The notes below the pieces were generated by a model. That model worked only from the letters and a program-made list of their open reading frames with translations. It was not told the origin of the DNA and made no database searches. The position numbers and the translations under genes are program-made. From Sceloporus undulatus (taxonomy: Eukaryota > Chordata > Lepidosauria > Squamata > Phrynosomatidae), in NCBI RefSeq assembly GCF_019175285.1, contig NC_056525.1, forward strand, positions 134,379,521 to 134,443,520: a stretch of 64,000 bases of DNA, given 5' to 3'. Shown here piece after piece: positions 37,301-45,610 of the stretch. How positions within the stretch are numbered: the stretch's first letter is position 1; each line of letters opens with the position of its first letter.

Positions 37301-40300
37301 TGTGGATTTTGGTATCTGCGGGGATAACCCTGCAGACAACAAGGGCCGACTGTAAAATGAGGAAAACTTAACTGCAAAAAAAACACTGACATGGGAAGAA
37401 CCTCTATCTAGTTGAACAAATAGCAATCTCCATGCCTCCAGAATGCAAGGGTTCCATTCAGGGAGTCTAGGGGAGGATAGTCACTCCTGCACCCATATTT
37501 TTTTCCTAAGGAGAACCTATAGTTCTTGCCAACTCACCACTTTCATACAAATGGCTCTCACTATAAACAATTAGATGAACCTATGTGATAATTCTACATG
37601 TCAAGTAATATTTATTTATGTATTTATTTATTTGCCACCTTTCTCATGGAGTGAGACCCTAAGCATCTCACAAAAGGAATCAACTAAAGCCTAACAATAA
37701 AATTTTTAAGACAATTAAAAATAATCACATTAAAACAGTATAAAATCATTAAAAGGCATGCGAAAATTAAAAATAAAGAACACACCTCATGTCAGCAACA
37801 AGAGACTACAGAGAGGACCCACAGAGGGTGGGAGCAGCCACTGAGAAGGCTCCCTTGTATGTCTTTACTAGATGGGTCTGTGATGACCGTGGGTCTGAGA
37901 GAATGCTCATAGAATCATAGAATCATAGAGTTGGAAGAGACCACAGGGGCCATCCAGTCCAACCCCCGCCATGCAGGAAATCACAATCAAAGCATCCCTG
38001 ACAGATGGCCATCCAGCCTCTGCTTGAAGACCTCCAAGGAAGGAGACTCCACTACACTACGAGGGAGTTTGTTCCACTGTCGAACAGCCCTTACTGTCAG
38101 GAAGTTCCTCCTAATATTGAGGTGGAATCTCTTTTCCTGCAGTTCTCCCTGTAGATCCTACAACTCTGGCAGCTTCATATAGGGAGATACAGCCTTTCGG
38201 ATAGTCTGGACCTAAACCATATAGGGCTTTATAGATCATAACCAGCCGTTTGAATTGTTCCTGTAAACCTTATGGTAGCCAGTGAAGCTGTTTTAACTAG
38301 AGATTTATATACTCCCTATGCTTTGAAATGGTGAGTGGATTATTATTGGGAGACTCTTGTTTGGAGTCTTGGCTGTTGATCTGTGGAATCCTTCAGGGAT
38401 TTGTCCCCCATGTTATTCAACATCTACATGAAACCACTCAGAGAGATCATCTGGAGTTTTGAGGTGTGGTGTCACCAGTAGGCTGATGACAACCTATTCT
38501 GTCTCTCCTTCCCATTTGATTTCAAAAAAGGTGTCTCTGTACTGAACCAGTAGTGGGCTGGATTAAATTGAAACTTAATCCAGACAAGACAGAGGTGGTC
38601 CTGGTCAGTCGAAAGGCAGATAAGGGAATAGGAGCTCTATCTGTGCTGGATCAGGTTAACTCCCCCTGAAATCTCAGGCTCGCAGCTTAGGTGGTCTCTA
38701 GGAATCAGCTCTAAACCTGGATGCCCAGGTTTTAGCAGTGGAGTGCATTTACACAGTTAAAACTAAAGTGCCAGCCATGCCTGTTCTTTGGGACAGATCA
38801 GGCTATGGTGACACATGCCATTATTATTGTAATGCACTCTACATGGAGCTGTCTTTGGAAATGGTTTGGACACTTCTGTGGGTCTTGAATGCTGCAGCCA
38901 GAAGGCTGACTGGTGCCTGTTCAAGAGAGCATATAACCCCATTATTCAAACAGCTTCACTGGCTACAAATGTGTTTCCAGGCACAACTCAAAGTGCTGGT
39001 CATGACCTATAAAGTTTAATATTAGGCCTGCCTTTACTCCTCCTTCTTTGTCTTAATATGTTTTTAACAATTTTATATTTTTAACTTGTTGTATTGGTGT
39101 AATGTTTTTAATTCTGTTTTTAAAGTTGTACTGTTTTTGAGCATCTTTTATGAGCTGCGTTGGGTCCAGTTTGGGAGACAGGTGGCATATAAGTAAAAAA
39201 ATAAAATAAAATATTTAAAAAAAAAATAAAGCCCTGGGCTTAAAAAAGTGAGTGGCTATGAGTCTTACCTATAATGGCAACACTTTTTTAGTTACTGTGA
39301 GAAACAGAAAAGCTTGCTGAAGTTAGCTGAAAACTATGCTTTACAGTTCTTATTTGAAAATCTTTTAAATTTTGTGATGCTTTTCTAAGCCAGTTTGTAT
39401 AGCTTTTCTAGAAGACACATCATGAAATCTTTAAACTTACTTTAATTCCCTACTGGAAAAAAAAATTCTGTAAAGCAGGTAATATTGAAAGACTGTGAAT
39501 TTTCTGTGATTGCTGAGGACTGATTTGTACATTAGTACTGGCCAGCATTTGAAAATTTTAAAAAAGAGAGACATTTACTAATTCATGCTATGTAGGCCTA
39601 CTGAGAGAGAAGTCCCCCTGAAGTCCATTAGTTCAAGCATAACATTTTGCAGGTTCTTATGACTGAGCTATCTACCAACTCCGATTTATTAGGTTATTTT
39701 AAGCCATGTGCAAATAAGATGTGGAACTGCAGAGCAGGCAGGAAAGCTAAATGCATTTTTGCTTTAATCTGGGAAGCTCAATTTAGCTTTGGGTCAATTT
39801 ATCTTAAATGAGAAAAAGACTGCTAATGGCTACAATTCAGTTCAGTTCAACCTATGAATAATCTTCTACACTAAATAAATAAATACCTTCTACTGAATAT
39901 GGAGAGATTTGTGAGCAGGCTGGGAACTGAAGTGCAAAGAAAGGTGAACATGACACTGAGCAAAACAAAAGCAGTCATGAAACTGAAAAGGGAGGGAGCT
40001 GCTGAGCGGGATGAGCTTCTGGCCCAGCTGAGCACTTGGCAGACTGCAGCAGCTCACACCCAATCACTTCATAGGTTGGAAGAGTAAAGTACCAATAAAG
40101 TCATATTTTTTCCAGGGGCATCCTAAAACGGCAGTATGAGGCATTTCCATTACTCAAATATATGGCCAGTGGCAGCTGATGGCTCCTATGCTAGCGGAGC
40201 AGAGTATCCACTCCAGTTTTTAATCCACTTTAAATCCACTTAGACTCCAAGCTGTTCCTGAATGGGTCCGGGATCTCGAATTCTTTAAAGTGCCTTTAAA

Positions 40301-40756
40301 GCTAGCCAAAACCTGGAAAGGACTCACAACCTCAATGACATGCGAGCCACCAACCGCCACATGAGGTGTGAAGGTATTTCTGATACAGCATTATTAAGGT
40401 CCTCCTTACCCAACTGCTCTTGGCTTCTGAAGTTCAGAGACTGCTTTGGATCTCAACAGAACTGATCATCACATTGGCTTTGCACCTTGTGAGAGGACAG
40501 AAAGTCTGTGGCACAGCCAAGATTCCTGCTCTCCTTGTTACTTACCATCTTCCATTGGGGTCAGCGATTCCTTGTTGTCACATTCAAGCTCATCGCGGAA
40601 AGTCCGGCAGCGGTAGCCTTTCTTCTTCAGGACGTGGCAAATGAGGAGTCCCACCAGGCCCATGGCAAAGAAGACCAGGACCAGCAGGACCAGCATATAC
40701 AAGCTGTGCTCATGGTGGTCCTCATCGTCATCCTTAGTGCCGTTCTGCTCTGACAT
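25307..40756 (-). CDS. RELL2: RELL2, RELT-like 2, single-pass membrane protein
   Basis: RELL2 belongs to the RELT family (RELT, RELL1, RELL2). From family knowledge, members bind each other and the kinase OSR1 and can activate p38 signalling. Minus-strand coding exons: 40756-40546, 36925-36860, 36767-36695, 35290-35099, 29452-28852, 25366-25307. All have GT-AG borders and chaining phases, totalling 1203 nt or 400 residues, against about 303 in human as I recall. Residues about 19-40 form the membrane segment, followed by the family signature ICHVLKKKGYRCRT. NEDTVEKIVKCIIQNE and NVEVLKEMLGE follow in exons 2-3. The OSR1-type docking motif RFHV (RFxV class) falls at residues 181-184, with its Arg codon split by the intron between exons 4 and 5. 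Exon 5 is much longer than expected, and the terminal exon is inferred. FCHSD1 converges from the left. Confidence 0.95.
26127..26192. repeat. Short tandem duplication
   Basis: The segment aagtagttcttacatctgta taaactt occurs twice about 37 bp apart (26128 and 26165), in the RELL2 intron 25367-28851. Confidence 0.8.
26930..27166 (-). mobile_element. MIR-like (CORE) tRNA-derived SINE
   Basis: On the minus strand it shows a tRNA-like head (CACTGTGGTGTAATAGTTTG, B box GGTTCGATT), the core ACCTTGGGCAAGTCACATGC, and a tail with AAGGCACACAACAACAAC. Copies in plus orientation occur at 48008 and 49975. Confidence 0.75.
27167..28851 (-). other. RELL2 intron, nothing recognised
   Basis: No repeat family or exon-like segment seen between the SINE and RELL2 coding exon 5. 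Confidence 0.45.
28852..29452 (-). CDS. RELL2: RELL2 coding exon 5: RFHV motif and long variable tail
   Basis: 601 nt. It opens by completing Arg and reading FHVTHIGKKPASHESQEE, then about 180 polar residues rich in Glu, Gln, Asn and Ser with no recognised domain. The mammalian counterpart is Gly/Pro-rich and shorter, so this tail is poorly conserved. Donor gtaaat follows a CAG. Reading through instead would add about 20 mostly hydrophobic residues ending in STKH. Confidence 0.9.
29783..30067. repeat. Long palindromic MITE
   Basis: The left arm begins CTTACCATGGGCAAAAGG and the right arm, inverted, CTTACTATGGGCAAAAGG. The arms are about 135 bp each and run inward through cccgcttctctc to a centre near 29928 (tgaataacgggatcttctgt). 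Arms differ by small changes, and no clear target duplication is seen. It lies in the RELL2 intron. Confidence 0.8.
31095..31360. repeat. GC-rich dispersed repeat
   Basis: Starts ggcctgatacagacagccaa, sharing its end with the palindrome at 20505 and the copies at 5262, 51178 and 53200, then a different CpG-containing body. Probably a non-autonomous DNA element. Confidence 0.45.
31675..34425 (-). mobile_element. L2-type LINE, 5'-truncated, RT nearly whole
   Basis: A non-LTR retrotransposon: reverse transcriptase and part of the endonuclease, which copy the element's RNA into nicked target DNA. Reading leftward, the open frame starts in the endonuclease (LLVLGDFNISL, WTDHFLV), then RT motifs: NNYRPVSLLPFLGK, LLDISAAFDTIDHGI, GVPQGAILSPMLFNIYM and the catalytic YADDTQ. 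A single TGA at 32633-32631 interrupts it; the sequence around it (VMG, stop, MRENRLKLNPEKTEV) suggests a former Trp codon. The same frame then runs on for 247 residues to LFQQAFPD. A short 3' UTR ends in the ggcggcttacagc-type motif and (TTATTA)n at 31680. Few breaks suggest a young copy. It lies in the RELL2 intron 29453-35098. Confidence 0.9.
34527..34933. mobile_element. MITE with tactgtatatactc ends
   Basis: TA flanks (34525-34526, 34934-34935). The ends CTGTATATACTCATGTATAA and, inverted, CCATATATACTCGACTATAA match well. Internal gacttatacatgaagtcgac repeats occur. No coding capacity. Confidence 0.65.
35099..35290 (-). CDS. RELL2: RELL2 coding exon 4: His/Cys-rich block
   Basis: 192 nt. 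It reads SGLCPHRMSQDGGLPHHHTV, HLGSTQAPCIHCSKKKRH, and then QGRSKEGKGK and GETTVFSVG. Human has HHHTVHLGS, PCLHCSRSKR, RQGRSKEGKS and GETTVFSVGRF in the same order. It ends with AG of the Arg that begins the RFHV motif. Confidence 0.96.
35291..36694 (-). other. RELL2 intron, nothing recognised
   Basis: Between coding exons 4 and 3. I see no exon-like or clear repeat sequence. Confidence 0.4.
36695..36767 (-). CDS. RELL2: RELL2 coding exon 3
   Basis: Encodes ANVEVLKEMLGEGDADLQ then LPVPVP, matching human ANAEALKEMLGDSEGEG. 73 nt, acceptor tttgttag, donor gtgagg. It leaves two bases for the next exon. Confidence 0.93.
36860..36925 (-). CDS. RELL2: RELL2 coding exon 2
   Basis: Encodes DEDEELNEDTVEKIVKCII then QNE, matching human DDDMNEDTVERIVRCIIQNE. 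Acceptor ttttcag and donor gtgggc; phase 1 in and out. Confidence 0.95.
37012..37352. mobile_element. Tigger-like MITE with purine-rich core
   Basis: TA at 37010-37011 and 37353-37354. The ends are CAGTAGGCCTTCCATATCC and, inverted, CAGTCGGCCCTTG, with the inner motif ccacggatttgcc / ggtatctgcgggg. The middle (37080-37180) has grown a strongly purine-rich GGA/GAA tract. Confidence 0.65.
37612..38330 (-). mobile_element. L2 LINE 3' part split by a CR1 insertion
   Basis: 37612-37911 matches the L2 3' UTR and C-terminus. 38162-38330 resumes the same L2 (ccatatagggctttatagat, as at 32125). Between them lies the CR1 segment 37912-38161. Old copy with many changes. Confidence 0.65.
37912..38161 (-). 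mobile_element. CR1 3' end inserted in L2
   Basis: On the plus strand it starts with two copies of tagaatcatagaatcatag, then gagttggaagagaccacagg and ggaagttcctcctaatattg, the reverse of the CR1 3' UTR. It is sharper than the L2 it interrupts, so it is younger. Confidence 0.8.
38335..39235 (+). mobile_element. L2 LINE remnant
   Basis: Shows degraded RT and C-terminal segments: cttcagggatttgtccccca (the GVPQG.. region), aaacttaatccagacaagac (KLNPDKT), then tggctacaaatgtgtttcca (HWLQMCFQA) and an AT-rich 3' end with a poly-A-like tail. Multiple breaks. Confidence 0.7.
39899..40087 (+). other. Unidentified 62-codon coding-like ORF
   Basis: It lies antisense within the RELL2 intron between coding exons 1 and 2. 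The peptide, starting MERFVSRLGTEVQRKVN and including KLKREGAAERDELLAQL, is strongly amphipathic and coiled-coil-like, unlike the chance ORFs nearby. TAA is followed within about 10 nt by AATAAA. It could be the 3' end of a retrocopy or chance. I do not recognise the family. Confidence 0.25.
40546..40756 (-). CDS. RELL2: RELL2 coding exon 1: N-terminus and membrane segment
   Basis: Starts MSEQNGTKDDDEDHHEHS, then the hydrophobic stretch LYMLVLLVLVFFAMGLVG and LLICHVLKKKGYRCRTF. It is nearly identical to human RELL2 in the membrane segment. An acceptor (ctcctag) lies only 6 nt upstream of the ATG, so a separate 5' noncoding exon must exist. It ends in phase 1 before gtaagt. Confidence 0.96.
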
Positions 40757-40796
40757 TCGGACCTAGGAGAGAAGTGAGACAGCTCAGAGGTCTCAG

Positions 40797-41235
40797 AGAT
40801 TTGCAAACTCTATTGAGACTTGCATGGAGCCCCTGAGAGTCCAATAAGTAATTGTAAAGGATGTTGGAGGGTCTGCAGTAGGCCTTTCTCCCTTTTCTCC
40901 CTATCTGAGAGGGAACCACATCTGGGAACCACATTCTGCCTTCACTCATCCAAACCTGGACTCCTACTTGTCCCATGGTGCAGGTTCTTCTTTGTGTTTT
41001 TGGGTTCACTCACCACTGCCATTACCTTGACCGCCATCTTTCCCAAAGGCCCTGCCTGGGGAACAGCAGCCTGCTTCTGCTGAGGAGTCTCTCTGCTTAC
41101 CTCTCTTCAGGGAGCTTTAACACAAACCCCACAAAAGGCAGGGTGACAAGACATCCTTCTTTTCCAGGACCTGTCCTCCAGTGCAACCTTCTGTCCAGGG
41201 GGGACTCCAAAACGTCCACCATTTTAAGAATGAAG
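40797..41235 (-). repeat. Unnamed dispersed repeat
   Basis: 40797-40925 is the inverted counterpart of 45660-45795 (shared ctctattgagacttgca / acttattggactct stretches), and 41140-41235 resembles 44757-44835 (shared tccttcttttccaggacctg and ccttctgtccagg). The family is not recognised. It covers most of the sequence just upstream of the RELL2 ATG exon. Confidence 0.5.
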
Positions 41236-41362
41236 TGTTCTTTATATGAGTAGTTTTTTGTGGGGCTTTCAGGCCCTGTGGCCATGTTCTAGAAGAGTTT
41301 GTTTCGCCAGCATCTGTGGGTGGCATCTTCATAGAATGCTGGCATGGACGTGAGTGGGGTAC

Positions 41363-41364
<2 letters not shown>

Positions 41365-41395
<31 letters not shown>

Positions 41396-41402
41396 TGTGT
41401 GT
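41365..41402. repeat. (GT)n microsatellite
   Basis: GT repeat with one interruption, inside the loop of the hairpin repeat. Confidence 0.9.
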
Positions 41403-41408
41403 ATACAC

Positions 41409-42566
41409 ACTCATTCCTCTATATTTGTGGCTTTGATATTTGAGGATCTGATTATTCACTGATTTGATTAATATGTTCCCTCTAGGAATATCTAGGTCCT
41501 CCAGTGCAAATCTATGGTCAGCTTTAACTAAAAGTTGTACTGAAAGACCTAAAGATTCCTAGAGATAATGCTCCACTAGGCATTTGTTGCTCCTCCAGCA
41601 CAGTTCTATGGTCAATGTCTGTCGGATGTTGACCACAGAGTTGCACTGTAAGTAAGTAAGTAAGTAAGTTTATTTGTGTAGCATTTGCCATTACAAAAAG
41701 AAAGCAATCCGTCAAAACAAGTATAACATCCATACATTGTAAAAATCCATAAAAAGCATAAAAAAATAAAAAATAAAACACATCAAATACATTATAAAAT
41801 AATACATTGCTTACGAAGTTAAAATCATCTTTAAAACAGAATATCGCAGAGTAAGGCAAAGAAAAAAATGAGGGCTCAGATAAATCTAGATAGGCATAAA
41901 AGCAGATACACTGAGACTACATACGGTTGAATTACAGAGCTGGGAATATTCAGGGATAGTGGAGATTCAGATCTATCCTGTAACCCAACCATCATCTTTA
42001 CAGTGCTTCCTCCTTATGACTGATGCTTTAAAAGCAAAACAGACTACCTTTTCAGAGATACATGTTTCGGTGTCCCCTAGTAACAAAACGATTAAATGTG
42101 AATCAGAGTCATAGATGTTTGATACCAATCCTAATTCTTTGTATAGGGCATTTCTTATGTCTTTATAAATTTGACACACCAAGAGGTAATGAGATAGGTC
42201 TTCAACAGTGTTGGAACCACATGGGCAAGCTCTTTCTTCCCACATGGTCCTTTGGTAACGCCCTTGCACCACATCCGTGGCCATAGACTGACAGCGTAGG
42301 GCTGTGAAGACACGTCTCTGTTTGAAGTTAGTTATATTATTTAAGTATTGTGGGTAGCTTGTTTGGAAAAGGAGTTTGGCATACCAAGGAGCACATTTTG
42401 ATAGGCCAACAGAGGTACAATCTAACTGAAAGCCTTGTTGCACCAGAGGACCTAGAGATCCCTAGAGAGGTGTCCTCTCGGGTTAAAAACATGGTGTTGT
42501 TGTTATTTGCGGTTTTTCCATATTCGCGGGGGTCTTGTGCCCCTAACCCTAGCGAATATGGAGGGA
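41409..42566. mobile_element. MITE carrying a LINE insertion
   Basis: The outer ends tcattcctctatatttgtgg and, inverted, ttgtccctccatattcgcta are a terminal inverted pair. The body ctaggtcctccagtgcaaat continues after 42450 in aggacctagagatccctaga. The LINE 41644-42445 sits inside. Confidence 0.5.
41644..42445 (-). mobile_element. LINE 3' end with (TTAC)n tail
   Basis: Minus-strand frame 42443-41973 (156 residues) includes FTALRCQSMATDVVQGRY and the zinc-knuckle-like CPCGSNTVEDLSHYLLVC, typical of the C-terminus of some non-LTR retrotransposons. An AT-rich UTR and a (TTAC)n tail follow at 41647-41669. The clade is not certain. Confidence 0.65.
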
Positions 42567-42665
42567 CAAATGCGTATGTGCATGCGTATATATACATACA
42601 CATACTGTGTGACCCTAGTTTGGGAGGGATGATTTCATGTTAATCTGTGTATTGTTTTGTTGACA

Positions 42666-42825
42666 CAGGGAAGTAGCCAAAATTTTAGGAAGGGGGGGTC
42701 CAGACTAAGTGCCACCATTATAATGGGGCTTGGGTGCGGCGGCACAGCAGCACACACCATTCATTTTTCTAATGGAAGGGAGGGGTCCGAAACCCAAGGA
42801 TCCCCCCCCCTTGGCTACGTCCCTG
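42666..42825. mobile_element. hAT-like MITE with 7-bp target duplication
   Basis: The ends CAGGGAAGTAGCCAAAATTT and (inverted) CAGGGACGTAGCCAAGGGGG are flanked by GTTGACA at 42659-42665 and 42826-42832. A 7-8 bp duplication and CAGGG ends fit hAT elements. Confidence 0.7.
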
Positions 42826-42865
42826 GTTGACAGAATAAATCTCTACTCCCAACCCAGGGTCAAAC

Positions 42866-42920
<55 letters not shown>
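42866..42920. repeat. (TA)n(CA)n microsatellite
   Basis: Compound dinucleotide run inside the hairpin repeat loop. Confidence 0.9.
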
Positions 42921-42922
<2 letters not shown>

Positions 42923-43618
42923 CACTCACTCCCGTGCCAGCATTCTCCAAAGATGCCAGCCGCAGATGCCGGCGAAACATCAGGAATAAAGTCTTCTAGA
43001 ACATGGCCACAGAGCCCGAAACACCCCCACACAAAAAAAACCTATGGAAAGCCTCCGACTTCTTGATAGGAGTGTTTTGGGTTGTTATTTGGCCGTGCCC
43101 TCCATTTTCACCTCCACTTTGCGGAGCCTTACGTCCTCCTTTGGGGTAGGGGCCCCTGCTCACTTTGGAGAAAGGTACCCTTTGCCTGTCTCTGGCTCTC
43201 TCCTCAAGGGCAAAAGGGCAGGAGCTCTCCAAGGGCACCCTGAGGCAGAGATGCTTTCCTCCCAGGAGAGGAGCATCCTCTCTGCTTCCCTTTTGGGAGG
43301 GCTCTGAGGAGAAAGGCACCAGAGGTCTCCCAAGGTGCCTTCCCAAGAGAGAGGGGCCCTGAGGAGGAGGGCTGCCTGGCTTTCCCTTTTTCCTGCCTTG
43401 GCCAAGGACACTGCCTCTCTGCCGCAGCGCATCCTTCCTTCCTTGTCCAAGGCAGCAGGGCTGCTGGCTGCCTCCCTTCTTCTCCCTCCTTACCTGCCTC
43501 CTTTGCTGACCTTCCCAGGCTCCCCTCCTGCCTCACCGGGACCCTGAGCTCTCCCCAGCCATCCAGATCTGCTGCCTCCGCCTCTTCCTCTTCCTCCTCT
43601 TCTCCCACCTTTGGACCA

Positions 43619-43650
43619 AAAGGAGGAGGAGGAGGAGGAGGAGGAGGAGA
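43619..43650. repeat. (GGA)n tract
   Basis: About ten GGA units within the GC-rich candidate promoter, next to a pyrimidine-rich CCTCTT stretch (43575-43605). Confidence 0.9.
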
Positions 43651-43679
43651 GGACCAGCCCCCCTCCCAGCCCTGCCCCT

Positions 43680-43692
43680 GTCGCCTAGCAAC
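43680..43692. promoter_or_regulatory. RFX X-box match
   Basis: GTCGCCTAGCAAC fits the X-box consensus GTNRCC, 0-3 bases, RGYAAC at every defined position, with a one-base spacer. It lies in the GC-rich block taken as the RELL2 promoter. RFX factors bind such sites in many promoters. Function is inferred only. Confidence 0.4.
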
Positions 43693-43807
43693 CAGGGATG
43701 CAGGTACCACTCGGATGAGCTTCCTTTCCCCAAAGCAGGCAGAAGTAGGGAAGGAGGATGGTTGGGGGCAGGAGCATCTCCCAAGACATACAACTGAGCA
43801 CAAAAGT

Positions 43808-44275
43808 CAGAATCCTAGAGTTGGAAGAGACCCCAAGGGCCATCCAGTCCAACCCCATTCTGCCATGCAGGAACTCTCAATCCAAGCATCCCCAACAGAT
43901 AACCATCCAACCTCTGTTTAAAGACCTCCAAGGAAGGAGACTCTGGGGGAGTGTGTTCCACTGTGGAACAGCTCTTACTCTCAGGAAGTTCCTCCTAATG
44001 TTGAGGTGGAATCTCTTTTCCTGGAGCTTGCATCCATTGCTCCGGGTCTTGTTCTCTGGAGCAGCAGAAAACAAGCTTGCTCCCTCCTCAATATGACACC
44101 CCTTCAAGTATTTAAACAGGGCTATCATATCACCTCTTAACCTTCTCTTCTCCAGGCTAAACATCCCCAGCTGCCTGAGTCGTTCCTCATAGGGCATGGT
44201 TTCCAGACCCTTCACCATTTTAGTCGCCCTCTTTTGGACACGCTCCAGTTTCTCATACAAGCCACACTGTATTCC
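43808..44275 (-). mobile_element. CR1 LINE 3' end
   Basis: The plus strand reads agaatcctagagttggaaga, ccatccagtccaaccccatt, ggaagttcctcctaatgttg and aaccttctcttctccaggct: the reverse of the CR1 3' UTR and C-terminus. On the minus strand a 127-residue frame remains open (YEKLERVQKRATKMVKGLE, MFSLEKRRLRGDMI), so it is a fairly young copy. Confidence 0.85.
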
Positions 44276-44745
44276 TTATTACCATTTATGGATGTGAGAG
44301 CTGGACAGTTAAGAAAGATTTGTTTGTTTATTTTATTTTATTTTATTTTTATCCTGTCTTTCTCCCAAAGTGAGACCCAAGATGCTAGCAGAAAAATCAA
44401 CTCATTTGAGATAGGGTGCTGGAGGACAGTGCGGAGGATCCCATGAACAGCCAAAACAGATCAAGCCAGAAATCTCTCTGGAAGCCAAGATGACCAAACT
44501 TTGGACACATCACGAGAAGGCATGAATCGCTGGGGAAAGCAATAATTCTAGGAAAGGCAGAGGGTGGTGGAAAGAGAGGGAGGCCACTTGCTAGATGGAT
44601 GGGCTCTGTTAATAAAGAGACCATGAATATGAGTTTGCAGGATCTGGGTAGAGCAGTAGAAGACAGTGGGGGCTGGAGATGTCACATCAGAAGGGTTGGC
44701 ATGGGTCAAGAACTACACAAAGAAAGTTAACAACAACAACACGCA
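44262..44745 (+). mobile_element. RTE/BovB-type LINE 3' end
   Basis: The sequence tttatggatgtgagagctgg (YGCESW), then gccaagatgaccaaactttg, gacacatcacgagaaggcat and atggatgggctctgttaata is the classic C-terminal region of BovB-like RTE elements. It ends in an (AAC)n tail at 44728. An AT-rich LINE tail piece (44320-44395) interrupts the start. BovB is known for spread between squamates and ruminants. Confidence 0.75.
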
Positions 44746-45205
44746 CCCCCTCTCTACTTCCTACCAGACACATCCTCCTTTTCCAGGGCCTGCCCTACAT
44801 TTCAACCTTCTGTCCAGGAGGTATTCCAAAATGCCCCTCCAGTTTTGAGCAGGACTAAGAAGCGTGGCTTTACATTTCCAGGAGGGCTTTTCTGAGGTCA
44901 TACAGTCATACAGTCTGTTTATTGCACAAAGGAGATCCGGAGTCTGTCCCACGAACGTCCCAGAAAAATGACGCGAAACCATTCCACATGATGTCACACC
45001 AAACCCACCATTAAAGCGGTCAGAAAGAAGCATTGACGCGGATCTTTTTATTTTCGGGGTTTCAGTGATACCACATGTCCGATATCACTTTATTTGCGCG
45101 ACTGTGTGTGACAATCATTCATGCAACTACTTGCCATTTTCGCTGTATTTGCAGGATGCTTTAAATGCGTTTTAATCTCTCTTTAATGCCGAAATTAGCC
45201 CCAAT

Positions 45206-45208
45206 GGT

Positions 45209-45250
<42 letters not shown>

Positions 45251-45251
45251 C
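45206..45251. repeat. (GATA)n microsatellite
   Basis: About eleven GATA units directly before a CR1 copy. Confidence 0.9.
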
Positions 45252-45610
45252 CTCAAAGGCCATCCAGTCCAACCCCATTCTCACAATCAAAGCACATGGC
45301 CATCCAGCCTCTTTTTAAAACACCTCCAAATAAGAAGACTCCAAGGCTGCATATTCCACTGTTGAAGAGCTCCTACTGTCAGGAAGTTCCTCCTAATGTT
45401 GAGCTGAAATCTCTTTTCCTGTAGCTTGCATCCATTGTTCTGTGTCCTCTTCTCTACAGCAGCAGAAAACAAGCTTGCTCCATCCTCAGTATGAGCCCCC
45501 TTCAAATACTTAAAAACAGGGCTATCCTATTACCTCTTAACCTTCTCTTCTTCAGGCTAAACCTACCCAGCTCCCTAAGTCTCTCGTCATAGGGCATAGT
45601 TTCCAGGTCC
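45252..45610 (-). mobile_element. CR1 LINE 3' end
   Basis: Carries ccatccagtccaaccccatt, aggaagttcctcctaatgtt and accttctcttcttcaggcta. It is related to but more diverged than the copy at 43808. Confidence 0.8.

Larger units (their letters stand above)
41250..43035. repeat. Penelope-like hairpin repeat split by nested insertions
   Basis: Left half 41250-41405 (tggccatgttctagaagagt, tttcgccagcatctgtgg) and right half 42840-43035 (gatgccagccgcagatgccg, gcgaaacatcaggaataaag) are mirror images. The middle piece tgtgtgaccctagtttggga at 42611 is the loop seen uninterrupted in the copy at 62124-62388. Insertions at 41409-42566 and 42666-42825 separate them. Confidence 0.65.
43494..43700 (-). promoter_or_regulatory. 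RELL2: Candidate RELL2 promoter and 5' noncoding exon
   Basis: A GC-rich block (about 43100-43760) lies 3 kb upstream of the RELL2 ATG exon, which needs an upstream noncoding exon. On the minus strand a strong donor, CAG followed by gtaagg, sits at the 43494/43493 border, and an alternative, CCCG followed by gtgagg, at 43537/43536. The transcription start is not visible. The whole block also contains a (GGA)n run. Confidence 0.35.

Noticed and set aside
36961-37426. Several 100-150 residue ORFs on both strands
   Set aside because: They arise from the purine-rich core of the MITE 37012-37352.
42541-42556. Telomere-like cccctaaccctag
   Set aside because: Only about two units, within a MITE end; probably chance.
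43204-43803. 199-residue minus ORF with a Pro run
   Set aside because: It is a low-complexity frame through the GC-rich block and (GGA)n; no domain, and better explained as promoter/5' UTR.
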